Assembly: GCF_000750635.1 (NCBI RefSeq)
Contig: NZ_CCDM010000008.1
Span: 1 to 64,000, forward strand
Length of the DNA: 64,000 bases
Direction: 5' to 3'
Source: Oceanobacillus jeddahensis
Lineage (GTDB): Bacteria; Bacillota; Bacilli; Bacillales; Amphibacillaceae
The notes under the pieces were generated by a model. The model was not told the DNA's origin and did no database searches. It saw nothing but the letters and a program-made list of their open reading frames with translations. Both the position numbers and the translations under genes were made by a program. Positions 54,999 through 63,477 of the stretch are shown one piece after another (within the stretch, counting starts at the first letter, position 1; each line of letters starts with the position of its first letter).

Positions 54999-57065
54999 TT
55001 ATCTTGTAAATGCTGCCGCTACACCACCATCCACAGTTACCATGCATCCTGTGGTTTTAGCTGCTTTTGACGAAGCTAAAAATGTGATGGATTCCGCGAT
55101 ATCACTAGGCAAAATATTCACATTTAAAATCGTACGCTTTTTGTAGTGTTCCTCTAACTCGTCTTTTGCGATTCCATAGGAAGATGCCCGTTCTTCTTTC
55201 CAATCAGAATCCCATATTTTAGATCCTCGTATAACTGCATCTGGCAAAACGGTGTTTACACGAATTCCATATTGTCCGCCATCAGCAGCAATCGTTCTTG
55301 CAAGATGTACTTCAGCCGCCTTCGCAGTGCTATATGCCGATGCATTTTTACCCGCATAAATTGAATTTTTTGATCCTACAAAAACCATGCTACCACCGAT
55401 TTTCTGATTTTTCATTAGTTTAAATGCTTCTCTGGCTACAAGGAAATATCCTGTCACTAATACTTTTATATTCAAATCCCATTTATCGAGCGTCGTTTCT
55501 TCAAATGGACTCGAACTTGCCAATCCAGCATTATTAACAATAATATCAAGTCCACCATACTTCAAAATGGCTGACTGAATCGCTGATTTTACTTCTTCTT
55601 CCTTCGTTACATCCATCTTAACTGCTAAAACTCGATCTTCACCGTACTTTTCATTAATTTCTTGAGCAAGTTCTTGAGCCCCATCCAAATTAATGTCTGC
55701 TAGAACTATATGTGCACCTTCTGATAATAATCGTTTACATGTTGCACTTCCAATACCACCTGCACCACCAGTGATAAACGCTACCTGCCGTGAAAATTCA
55801 GCTTCTTTTGGGGCAAGACTCAATTTATAAAGCTCTAACGGCCAGTACTCAATAGCAAAAGATTCTGCTTCATTAAGTGAGATAAAATTCCCTAGAATTG
55901 TTGATCCTCTCATAACAGAAACAGCTCGATGATAAAGTGATTTACTTACATTAGCAGCAGCCCAGCTCTTACCTGTATTCACCATACCAATTCCAGGTAT
56001 CAGCAAAACACGCGGGACAGCCTCAACGATTTCATCATCTTTTGATTTGTTTCTTTCAAAATAAGCAATATATTTTTCCTTGAACCTAGAAATGCCAGAA
56101 TGAATACTTTCTATTAAACCGCTAACATCTTTAGTTGCTGGATCCCAATCTACGTATAATGGAACACGCTTCGTGTGAACAAGATGATCTGGACAGGCAG
56201 CACCAATTTGAGATAATGCTTTTGCATCTTCACTATTAACAAATTCTAAAATAGAGTCATTGGAATCATTCGTGATAATCATTTTATTATCTTCGCTTAC
56301 TTCTCCTCTAATCACTGGTAGCACTTGTGCAAGTATTTTTTCTCTTTCCTCTGTATTAAGTGATTCATACTTCTGACCACTGAATAACGTTTTTCCTTTT
56401 GCTTTTGTTTCAATATAATCTTCAGCCTCTTGAATAACAGAAATCGTTTTGTCATAACTCTCTTTAGATGTAGATCCCCATGTAACTAATCCATGCTTTT
56501 CCATAATGACTAGTTCCGCGTTTGGATTATTTTCCACTCCCTCTGCAATCATTTTAGAAAGCTTGAATCCTGGTCGAATATAGGGTACCCAAACAAATCG
56601 TTCACCATAAATTTCTTTAGCAATGTCTTCTCCATTATCTGCACAAGCAATACTAATAATAGCGTCAGGATGTGTATGATCGACGTTCTTAAATGGTAAA
56701 AAAGCATGCAATAATGTTTCTATGGAAGAACGAGGATGCTTCGTATCAATCATGCAATGCTGTAAATACGCTACCATTTCCTCATCAGACATATTCTCTC
56801 TCTCTATAAGTGGCTTAATATCATCCAGCTTTAATCCTGTAAAATTTCTATCCTTCATTGTCGCAAGATCAGAGCCACTTCCCTTTACCCACATTACTTC
56901 TATTTGGTTACCTTTAAAATCGATCTCTGTTGTTTTTGTAGAGGTATTTCCTCCTCCCCAATTTGCCACTGATCGATCCTGTCCTAATAAATTTGAACGG
57001 TACACTAATTCATCCAAATCTGATATAAATGTCTCTTTTCTCTTATCCCAGCGATGTTGTACCAA
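54999..57065 (-). CDS. Bifunctional aldolase / short-chain dehydrogenase (RhaEW type)
   Basis: A protein of 688 residues. The N-terminal half (about 1-400) is a class II aldolase with the metal His pair in HTHPDAII and a later His in MEKHGLVTWG. The C-terminal part (about 425-688) is an SDR with TGGAGGIG, NNAG and YSTAK. In B. subtilis the YuxG/RhaEW fusion splits L-rhamnulose 1-phosphate to DHAP and L-lactaldehyde and oxidises the latter. The start is TTG 57065, 7 bases after AGGAGG. With no isomerase or kinase present, another 1-phosphate substrate is possible here. Confidence 0.9.
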   Translation of the reverse strand: MVQHRWDKRKETFISDLDELVYRSNLLGQDRSVANWGGGNTSTKTTEIDFKGNQIEVMWVKGSGSDLATMKDRNFTGLKLDDIKPLIERENMSDEEMVAYLQHCMIDTKHPRSSIETLLHAFLPFKNVDHTHPDAIISIACADNGEDIAKEIYGERFVWVPYIRPGFKLSKMIAEGVENNPNAELVIMEKHGLVTWGSTSKESYDKTISVIQEAEDYIETKAKGKTLFSGQKYESLNTEEREKILAQVLPVIRGEVSEDNKMIITNDSNDSILEFVNSEDAKALSQIGAACPDHLVHTKRVPLYVDWDPATKDVSGLIESIHSGISRFKEKYIAYFERNKSKDDEIVEAVPRVLLIPGIGMVNTGKSWAAANVSKSLYHRAVSVMRGSTILGNFISLNEAESFAIEYWPLELYKLSLAPKEAEFSRQVAFITGGAGGIGSATCKRLLSEGAHIVLADINLDGAQELAQEINEKYGEDRVLAVKMDVTKEEEVKSAIQSAILKYGGLDIIVNNAGLASSSPFEETTLDKWDLNIKVLVTGYFLVAREAFKLMKNQKIGGSMVFVGSKNSIYAGKNASAYSTAKAAEVHLARTIAADGGQYGIRVNTVLPDAVIRGSKIWDSDWKEERASSYGIAKDELEEHYKKRTILNVNILPSDIAESITFLASSKAAKTTGCMVTVDGGVAAAFTR

Positions 57066-57110
57066 TTTAATTCCTCCTGTATGTCCACCTTAAATTAAGT
57101 GTATCATCTT

Positions 57111-57147
57111 TTTGTTTGTTTTTGAATATGTTGTTTTTGTTTGTTTA
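57111..57147. promoter_or_regulatory. Direct repeats, candidate DeoR operators
   Basis: Two copies of TTTGTTTGTTT with flanking similarity (57111-57124 and 57134-57147), about 23 bases apart, two turns of helix. They lie upstream of the RhaEW-type gene on its promoter side. DeoR/GlpR proteins often bind such T-rich direct repeats. Confidence 0.55.
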
Positions 57148-57189
57148 CATTTTGTTAACACTTGATAAATGTTGAATAATTGCGGAAAA

Positions 57190-57253
57190 GCACCTGCACC
57201 CTAGCTCTATATTGAAAATTCAATTAGATATTATAGCAAGGGTACAAGTGCAA
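57190..57253 (-). terminator. Terminator downstream of the FucA-type gene
   Basis: On the minus strand GCACTTGTACCCT pairs with AGGGTGCAGGTGC (11 of 13) with a 36-base loop, then TTTT. It separates the PTS-aldolase genes from the RhaEW-type gene. Confidence 0.5.
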
Positions 57254-57373
57254 AATTCTCTGTTATAAATACCTTCATAATTTACTTCATTTAATAGCTT
57301 AGTAAATTATTACCGTTTTTAACTAACCTTCCAGACCCTATAAATCATTAACATCGTTTATTTTATATTCTCT

Positions 57374-58027
57374 TTACACTCTATCTACTTGTCCATATGT
57401 TTTAAATTTTTCTAACATAAAACACATTTCCTCGTCACTAAGCAAAACAGGTTCTCCAATAGATTTTGCTCTATAATACGATTCCGCACATCGTTCAATT
57501 TCCTCGGCAACAGAAAATGCATTGGCTACATCCTTTGATCCAGCTATCAAACCATGATTAGCCAAAAAGCAAGCATATCTTTCTTTCATAGCTTCAAATG
57601 CATTTTCTGCTAGTTCTACAGTTCCAAAAGATGCATATTTAGCACACCTAACATTATGACCTCCAGCAATTGCAACGTAATAGTTTGATGCTGGCAGATC
57701 CCATCTAAGTGTAGCCAATGTAGTACTGTAAATAGAATGTGTGTGAACTAAAGCATTCATATCGTCTCTTTTCTCATAAAAAATTCGATGCATCTCTAAT
57801 TCACTAGATGGTTTTCTTTTACCACTAACTATCTTCCCATTTAATTCGGTAATAACTACATCAGCAGGTGTAGTTTCAAAATAATCTATACCACTTGGGC
57901 TAATTGCCATCAATTCTTTTTCTCTATTATAAATACTTATGTTTCCACCAGTACCTTTTGTTAAGCCACTTGTTATTAATTTCTTACCATATTCAACTAC
58001 CAATTCCCTTTCTTCTTGTAATAACAT
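57374..58027 (-). CDS. Class II aldolase (L-fuculose phosphate aldolase type)
   Basis: A protein of 217 residues. Zn ligands are visible in LVHTHSIYST (His pair near 92-94) and in ANHGLIAG (His near 154), and the catalytic Glu in KPSSELEMH (about 73). FucA-like enzymes cleave a 1-phosphate ketose to DHAP and an aldehyde. Start ATG 58027 has AAAGGAG 8 bases upstream. It is the sixth gene of the PTS operon. Confidence 0.88.
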   Translation of the reverse strand: MLLQEERELVVEYGKKLITSGLTKGTGGNISIYNREKELMAISPSGIDYFETTPADVVITELNGKIVSGKRKPSSELEMHRIFYEKRDDMNALVHTHSIYSTTLATLRWDLPASNYYVAIAGGHNVRCAKYASFGTVELAENAFEAMKERYACFLANHGLIAGSKDVANAFSVAEEIERCAESYYRAKSIGEPVLLSDEEMCFMLEKFKTYGQVDRV

Positions 58028-58120
58028 ATTAAATACTCCTTTTAAGCATGGATAATATAAGATTTGTTGTTGGATATCCATATTTTAAAACGTTCATCAT
58101 TCTTATCTGGTATAGTTACC

Positions 58121-59170
58121 TCACTTTAAATTTACGAGCATGTCACTAGTATTATTTTCTAAATAATCATTTATCACATCGCGTAGTAAATAGGGTGATC
58201 TAGGAATTGCATCAATTGTATCACCAGCTATATGAGGTGTAAGGGTGATATTTTCCAATTCTAATAATTCATCTCCCGCAGCAATTGGCTCTTCCCATAC
58301 AACATCTAATGCCGCTCCCCCAATTTTTTTATTTTTAAGCACATCAATTAAATCTTTCTTATCAACTAACCCTGCCCGAGCTGTATTAATTAAATAAGAG
58401 CTTGGCTTCATCAATTCAAATAATTTCTTATTTACAATATTTGTTGTTTCAGGTGTTACCCTTGCGTGCAAAGATATAATATCCGATATTGAAAATAATT
58501 CTTCAAGTTCAACAAATTCAATATCTATTCCTTCTTGTTTTAGTTTTTCACGGTCCACATAAGGGTCATACGCAATAATTTCTACTCCTAATGCTTTTAA
58601 ACGTTTCACTACTAATTTCCCTATATATCCTAATCCCAGCAATCCGACTTTCAAGTTTCTTAAGGTTGTTTTATAGGGGTCATTTGCAAATGACTTGACC
58701 CATTTTCCTTCTTTAATATAATGATGGGCTCGCGCTATATTTCTAGTTTCTGTAAGCATTAAACCTAAAGCGAAGTCTGCTACAGGTTCTGCATTGCGTA
58801 TTACATGAATGACAGGAATTTTTTTATTAGTGCATTCTTCCATATTTAAATGCTCTAGTCCGCCACGGCAAGTACCTATCAGTTTTAAGTTCTTTGCCTT
58901 ATCTATCATTTCTTTGGAAACGGGAGCAATATGAACAAATAAATAATCAGCCGTTTCTATTTCTTCCAAGATACCTTCTGGAATTTCCATAGACTCAGGT
59001 CCATGTTTTTCAATTTTAAGAATTACTTCCTGAAACGCATCTTTTTCTAAATTAGAATTCCATTCAAATTTCTTAACTTCTAACGGCTCTTCAATATTTA
59101 ATTGTCGAGCTGCATCTTCCAATGTATCACTGCTTACCAGACTATCTCCTACTACAACAACTTTTAACAA
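58121..59170 (-). CDS. D-isomer-specific 2-hydroxyacid dehydrogenase
   Basis: A protein of 349 residues of the D-2-hydroxyacid dehydrogenase family: NAD-binding motif VGLLGLGYIGK near 170-180, then YDPY as acidic position, with the catalytic Arg, Glu and His in LHARVT, EEP and LTPHIAGDT. It could reduce a 2-keto acid or oxidise a D-hydroxyacid arising from the aldehyde released by the aldolase. The start is TTG 59170, 7 bases after GGGGAGG. Confidence 0.88.
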   Translation of the reverse strand: MLKVVVVGDSLVSSDTLEDAARQLNIEEPLEVKKFEWNSNLEKDAFQEVILKIEKHGPESMEIPEGILEEIETADYLFVHIAPVSKEMIDKAKNLKLIGTCRGGLEHLNMEECTNKKIPVIHVIRNAEPVADFALGLMLTETRNIARAHHYIKEGKWVKSFANDPYKTTLRNLKVGLLGLGYIGKLVVKRLKALGVEIIAYDPYVDREKLKQEGIDIEFVELEELFSISDIISLHARVTPETTNIVNKKLFELMKPSSYLINTARAGLVDKKDLIDVLKNKKIGGAALDVVWEEPIAAGDELLELENITLTPHIAGDTIDAIPRSPYLLRDVINDYLENNTSDMLVNLK

Positions 59171-59259
59171 TGTCAGTCCTCCCCATCATATCAAGGATAG
59201 ATTTGAATCTTAAATTATCTATATAGAGCAGCCGTAACTATTAAATATCTTGGTTCACT

Positions 59260-59559
59260 CTATTTTTCAAGTTTATTTACAGCTTCTAAGAGTTCTTCAA
59301 TAAATTCCTCTTCTTCAAAGCCTGTCAAAAGACCAACAGCGTTTATGGTCGGAATATCATATTCTCTTTTCAAAGGGCTCGTATGAACAATTACATCCCA
59401 ACTCCCGCTTTCTAATTCTCCATCAACGCCTCCTGGATTCACTTCTACTGTTTTTGCCTGATAACCATTTTCCTCTAATATATCTTTTACTTTCCCAGCA
59501 ATCATAGAACTTGTAACCGTACCTGATCCACATACAGACAATACATTAATTTTTTTCAT
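59260..59559 (-). CDS. PTS IIB component (galactitol type)
   Basis: A protein of 99 residues with the phospho-Cys loop LSVCGSGTVTSS near residue 10 and the GatB-like fold. It passes phosphate from IIA to the incoming sugar. Start ATG 59559 is 8 bases after GGAGG; the earlier ATG overlaps that site. Confidence 0.9.
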   Translation of the reverse strand: MKKINVLSVCGSGTVTSSMIAGKVKDILEENGYQAKTVEVNPGGVDGELESGSWDVIVHTSPLKREYDIPTINAVGLLTGFEEEEFIEELLEAVNKLEK

Positions 59560-59635
59560 TTTCTTTTCCTCCATAAATATAATTATATTTTTTGACTTTT
59601 CTCATTTTAATTATTAACTATTTTATTGTTTCACA

Positions 59636-60112
59636 TTATTTTTTAAAGTAATTTACTAATTCGCTAAAAATTTCCTCTTCCTTATTTAAGCTCATATACC
59701 TATTCATAACTTCCTGGTCATTAAACATCGCCATTAATCTCTTCAATATTTCCAACTGATCTTCACCTTTTTTAAACCCGATCACAAATATTAATCGTGC
59801 AGCTATTTCATTATTCAGATTACCCATTTCTTTAAACGCAATAGGCTTATCAGGACGTACTACAGCTATAAATGGATCTATAATATATTGTGGATCTGTA
59901 TGCGGAATTGCTACATCAAAACTTGCTGTATGGAGCCCAGTTGGAAATTCAATTTCACGATTATATATAGCTTCGCCGAATGATTCAGTTACATATCCTT
60001 GTTTATTTAACCAAACACTAACCTCTTTAAAAAAATCACTTTTTGAATCAGAGTTTTGATTAATTTTAACTAAATTTTCTTTAAATAAACTATCTGTTTT
60101 AATTACACTCAT
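59636..60112 (-). CDS. PTS IIA component (fructose/galactitol type)
   Basis: A protein of 158 residues with the EIIA type 2 pattern. The phospho-His is in FDVAIPHTDP (about residue 66), preceded by EIEFPTGLHT. It receives phosphate from HPr. Start ATG 60112 has GGGAGG. It lies between IIB and the unknown membrane protein, all on the minus strand. Confidence 0.9.
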   Translation of the reverse strand: MSVIKTDSLFKENLVKINQNSDSKSDFFKEVSVWLNKQGYVTESFGEAIYNREIEFPTGLHTASFDVAIPHTDPQYIIDPFIAVVRPDKPIAFKEMGNLNNEIAARLIFVIGFKKGEDQLEILKRLMAMFNDQEVMNRYMSLNKEEEIFSELVNYFKK

Positions 60113-60183
60113 ACAAACACCTCCCATAAATTGATATTTTATTTAAATAAAACTTTTTCCTGTATATCATAACCATTCATATT

Positions 60184-60801
60184 CTAATACTTCCCAGATT
60201 CTTTTAACTTTACTGCATATGCGTCTGCATACTTTTTCGCAAGTTTTAGAGTCTTTTCATAGCTGCTATATCCAAATGCTCTTTCACAATCATTGTAATG
60301 AAAATAGATTGCATATTCTCCGTATTCCTTCTGTTCACCTTGGCTAGGTCTTACAGATATTTCTTTTAGACCGGCTGTTGGCCATACAAAGAAGCGCTGG
60401 TCTTTCATTTCCATTAACATAAAATCATCAGTGGCTGCAATTTGGCCTTTGTGGGTAACAAACTTCTTTTTGGTTCGCAATTGCTTTGCTAATCTTTTAT
60501 CTAATTGTTTAATCTCTTCATAACTATTTACATCATAATTTTTATTTAACTCTTTAAATAATGTTTTTCCTTCTAAACGATTAGATTTTCTATTTTTCAC
60601 ATACGCAAAAACAAATACCAATTGTAGTATGAAGTAAATAGCAGTTACCCGTATAACTTCAGATGTATTAACCATTTCCATCATGAAAATATTATTAATG
60701 ATAAATAACAAATACAATACGGTAGTCCCTTTTATTAGAAGTATCAGGTGACGAAACGCATTATTACCATTAATTCTTCTAACAATAATTCCAGTCCCCA
60801 T
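60184..60801 (-). CDS. Unknown membrane protein inside the PTS operon
   Basis: A protein of 205 residues with two N-terminal membrane segments (about 20-38 and 48-68) and a basic, soluble C-terminal domain (about 75-205) with LRTKKKFVTHKGQIAA and a final YADAYAVKLKES helix. I do not recognise the family. It lies between IIC and IIA with short gaps, which suggests a role in uptake or its regulation. Start ATG 60801 has GAGGGGTG 6-8 bases upstream. Confidence 0.7.
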   Translation of the reverse strand: MGTGIIVRRINGNNAFRHLILLIKGTTVLYLLFIINNIFMMEMVNTSEVIRVTAIYFILQLVFVFAYVKNRKSNRLEGKTLFKELNKNYDVNSYEEIKQLDKRLAKQLRTKKKFVTHKGQIAATDDFMLMEMKDQRFFVWPTAGLKEISVRPSQGEQKEYGEYAIYFHYNDCERAFGYSSYEKTLKLAKKYADAYAVKLKESGKY

Positions 60802-60867
60802 ACTTTTCACCCCTCTTTCAATAGAGATAGAGATTTAACTTGTATGAAAAATTAGTTAATTTTCAAA

Positions 60868-62295
60868 TCATGGAACTACAGACTGGTTTGATTCATATTG
60901 ATCTCCAAGTGCTTGTTTCTCCAAATAATCATGGATTGCATCACGCTTAATACGGACAAACAAGTATAAAATAATATAAACTACAACACTTAAGCCAATC
61001 CATAATGGATTTTGAGTCATAAATATTAGAAATAACCCGCCCATAATATGGTTTGTCATTACAGCAAAACTAGCAATTAATAGTGCTTCTGCAGGTATCG
61101 ATACCCCTACATCTATAGCAACTTCAGTAAATATTTCGGACACTGCCGTAATCATGTATAGTCCACCTGCAATCCAAATAGAGCCAGAAATTAATGTTTT
61201 AAATATATTTCCATTAGATACTGCAATGATTACTTCGATCATATACGGTATGGCAATTAGATCGACCATTGGTAATGTTTCGTTTCCTGGTAAAACAAAT
61301 GCTAAAACAAGTGTTATTGGAATCAGTAATATCCCAGTTAGTAAAGTTGCGGACTCTCCATAACCAGCTGCATCATTAATAGCTAGGTACCATTCCCCTC
61401 TGTCTTTGCCACCAGATTTTGCAGTTTTTTTACTAGAGTCAGTAATTGCTGTAAATGCTGATGCGAAAATCCCTGCGATTTTTGGAAAAATGGCCATTAC
61501 AGCTGCTGTAGAAATACCAACTATTGCTATTTCTCCCCATCCTGCAAGCGTATCTAATCTCATAAAATTACCGACCATTCCTAAGCCGATACCTACTATA
61601 AGTCCTAGCGTAGTAGGCTCACCTAAAAACCCTAATCTATTTTGCAGCGTCTCTGGATTCCATTTAACTTTATTCGCGCCTAACTTATTAAGTATCCAAT
61701 CCATGCCAACAGCTAAAGGTACTGAACATATGTGATGTGGCGCTGTTATAGTTGCTCGTGGATAACCATAATATGTTGACCATCGCTTTGCAGCAACTTC
61801 AGAGAAAACTAATGAATATAAATTGGATAGCACCATTAATCCAATTGCTAAGAACACATTCCCTGTTGCTATATATAGCATAGAACCCCATAACATAAAG
61901 GAATAATTATTCCATAAATCAGACGGCATAAATATGTTTGTAAATTTTGTTAAAAACAAAATAATTTGTAGTAATAAACCTAAGCCTAAAAAAATCATTC
62001 CGACTTGTGTTGAATATGCAACCACACTAGTTGCCTGCCACCCTATATCAAGAATCCTTAAATTCAGTCCGGTCGACTCCACCATTCTTTCTACTACTGG
62101 TGTAACTATTGGTGTATACGCTCCAATTAGTAAATTAAAACCAGTTAAGCCGATACCGGCATTTAAAGCTGATTGAAATGCTCTTTTGGTGGATACTCTC
62201 ATTATTATACAAATGATAAAGAGTACAACCGGCACAACAATTGAAGCTCCAAATGCATCCATAATATTTGCTAAAGAATCTAGAAAAGATTGCAA
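60868..62295 (-). CDS. PTS IIC component (galactitol GatC type)
   Basis: A protein of 475 residues with about 10-12 membrane segments and GatC/SgcC-family features: an N-terminal FGASIVVPVVLFIICII segment, then KRAFQSALNAGIGLTGFN, and a GLIVGIGLGMVGNFMR block near 230. It is the sugar-translocating subunit. The start is uncertain: TTG 62295 is 9 bases after GGGGAGAGG, while GTG 62304 lies too close. It heads the operon. The substrate is probably a polyol or deoxy sugar. Confidence 0.88.
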   Translation of the reverse strand: MQSFLDSLANIMDAFGASIVVPVVLFIICIIMRVSTKRAFQSALNAGIGLTGFNLLIGAYTPIVTPVVERMVESTGLNLRILDIGWQATSVVAYSTQVGMIFLGLGLLLQIILFLTKFTNIFMPSDLWNNYSFMLWGSMLYIATGNVFLAIGLMVLSNLYSLVFSEVAAKRWSTYYGYPRATITAPHHICSVPLAVGMDWILNKLGANKVKWNPETLQNRLGFLGEPTTLGLIVGIGLGMVGNFMRLDTLAGWGEIAIVGISTAAVMAIFPKIAGIFASAFTAITDSSKKTAKSGGKDRGEWYLAINDAAGYGESATLLTGILLIPITLVLAFVLPGNETLPMVDLIAIPYMIEVIIAVSNGNIFKTLISGSIWIAGGLYMITAVSEIFTEVAIDVGVSIPAEALLIASFAVMTNHIMGGLFLIFMTQNPLWIGLSVVVYIILYLFVRIKRDAIHDYLEKQALGDQYESNQSVVP

Positions 62296-62462
62296 GTTAT
62301 ACACCCTCTCCCCTTGTTTGATTTCATTCTCTAAATGTTTTTCGATAAATCAAAAATGTTTATTACCGGAATATCATTTTTTAAGTTTTACATAGAAAAT
62401 GATATGTTTTTCCTTATTTTCGAGTTCTCAATCTATAAACCTACATAATTTTCTCACATAAC

Positions 62463-62477
62463 TTTAACCGCTTACAT
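62463..62477 (-). promoter_or_regulatory. Candidate CcpA cre site
   Basis: On the minus strand TGTAAGCGGTTAAA agrees with the cre consensus TGWAANCGNTNWCA at about 12 of 14 positions. It lies in the leader of the PTS operon, where catabolite repression would be expected. Confidence 0.5.
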
Positions 62478-62485
62478 TTCTAAAA

Positions 62486-62500
62486 GTACACCTCCTTTTT
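62486..62500 (-). promoter_or_regulatory. Orphan Shine-Dalgarno-like sequence
   Basis: On the minus strand AAAAAAGGAGGTG is followed 13 bases later by ATG TAA with no gene. The spacing fits no obvious frame. It resembles the STAB-SD elements of Bacillus leaders that bind 30S and stabilise mRNA. Confidence 0.4.
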
Positions 62501-62625
62501 TGTTTTATTTTTGTTAATGTGGTTTTATGATTGATTTTTTTTGCTTGTGTTTATAATAACACTATTTTCAAAAAAGTAAATAGTATATTTCGAGAATTAT
62601 GAACAGCAAAATTCATAGAAAGTAA

Positions 62626-62652
62626 AAAAATCACTATTTAATTAGTGATTAA
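62626..62652 (-). terminator. Hairpin with T run upstream of the PTS operon
   Basis: AATCACTA pairs with TAGTGATT around 6 bases, followed by TTTTTT on the minus strand. If the operon promoter is upstream, it could attenuate; otherwise it stops antisense from the divergent gene. Confidence 0.45.
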
Positions 62653-62794
62653 AAGTATTGTTATATGAACTCAAAACTACGCCTAATTTGAAATTAAAAT
62701 GAAGGTAACTTATTACCTAAGACAAGGAAAGAATTTAGAGAGGAGATAGTTTAACGTATTAGTACTTCCAAAAAGCTATTAACTACTATATAAA

Positions 62795-62820
62795 TTTATG
62801 TATGTTATAACATACATAAA
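62795..62820. promoter_or_regulatory. 26-bp perfect palindrome, XRE-cupin operator
   Basis: TTTATGTATGTTA meets its exact complement with no loop, 65 bases upstream of the regulator gene. A further half-site (TATGTTAT) follows at about 62822. Confidence 0.7.
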
Positions 62821-62887
62821 TATGTTATATTATATGAATATAAATTTCATTAGAAAATGGTAGCGATTCATAAAGGGAGGGAAACTA

Positions 62888-63442
62888 GTGAAAGAAATCA
62901 CAGATTTCATTGGTGAAAATCTGCAATCGATTCGTAAAGAACGTGGTTTAAGTTTAGATAAAACTGCGAAAATCACGGAAGTAAGTAAAGCCATGCTTGC
63001 ACAAATAGAAAGAGGTGACTCTGTCCCGACTGTAACAACACTCTGGAAAATCGCTAACGGTCTTAAAGTGTCCTTCTCGTCTCTGATCAGTCAGCAAACA
63101 AGCCCGATCAGAGTAATAAAAAAGCAAAACAAACATTTGGTTACAGAAGAAGAAAATCATTATCGCGTACATATTATGGTACCTTTTTCGCCTGAAAAAC
63201 AATTTGAGGTGTTTACAGTCGAACTGGACCCCAAAAATGAGCAAAAATCGTCTCCACACAACCCTGGTGTAGAAGAACATGTATTTGTAAAAGAAGGTCA
63301 ATTAGAGATGGATATTGACGGCACTGTTGAAACAGTAGCTAAAGATGAAGCAATTATATTTGATGGAAATCAAACGCATATTTATAGAAATATCGGTGAC
63401 GAAGTACTTCATCTTCTTGTACTAATCTATTATGCTACATGA
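62888..63442 (+). CDS. XRE-family regulator with C-terminal cupin domain
   Basis: A protein of 184 residues: HTH_3 (about 10-65, DKTAKITEVSKAMLAQIERG) and a small cupin (about 105-180, with HNPGVEEHVFVKEGQLEM). Members control amino acid or polyamine genes. The start is GTG 62888, 7 bases after GGGAGG. It is followed by azlC with a 35-base gap, a common pairing, so it probably regulates azlCD and itself via the palindrome at 62795-62820. Confidence 0.9.
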   Translation: MKEITDFIGENLQSIRKERGLSLDKTAKITEVSKAMLAQIERGDSVPTVTTLWKIANGLKVSFSSLISQQTSPIRVIKKQNKHLVTEEENHYRVHIMVPFSPEKQFEVFTVELDPKNEQKSSPHNPGVEEHVFVKEGQLEMDIDGTVETVAKDEAIIFDGNQTHIYRNIGDEVLHLLVLIYYAT

Positions 63443-63477
63443 ATTATTTTCTGTTGTTTGAAAGCGAGTGAACAAAA

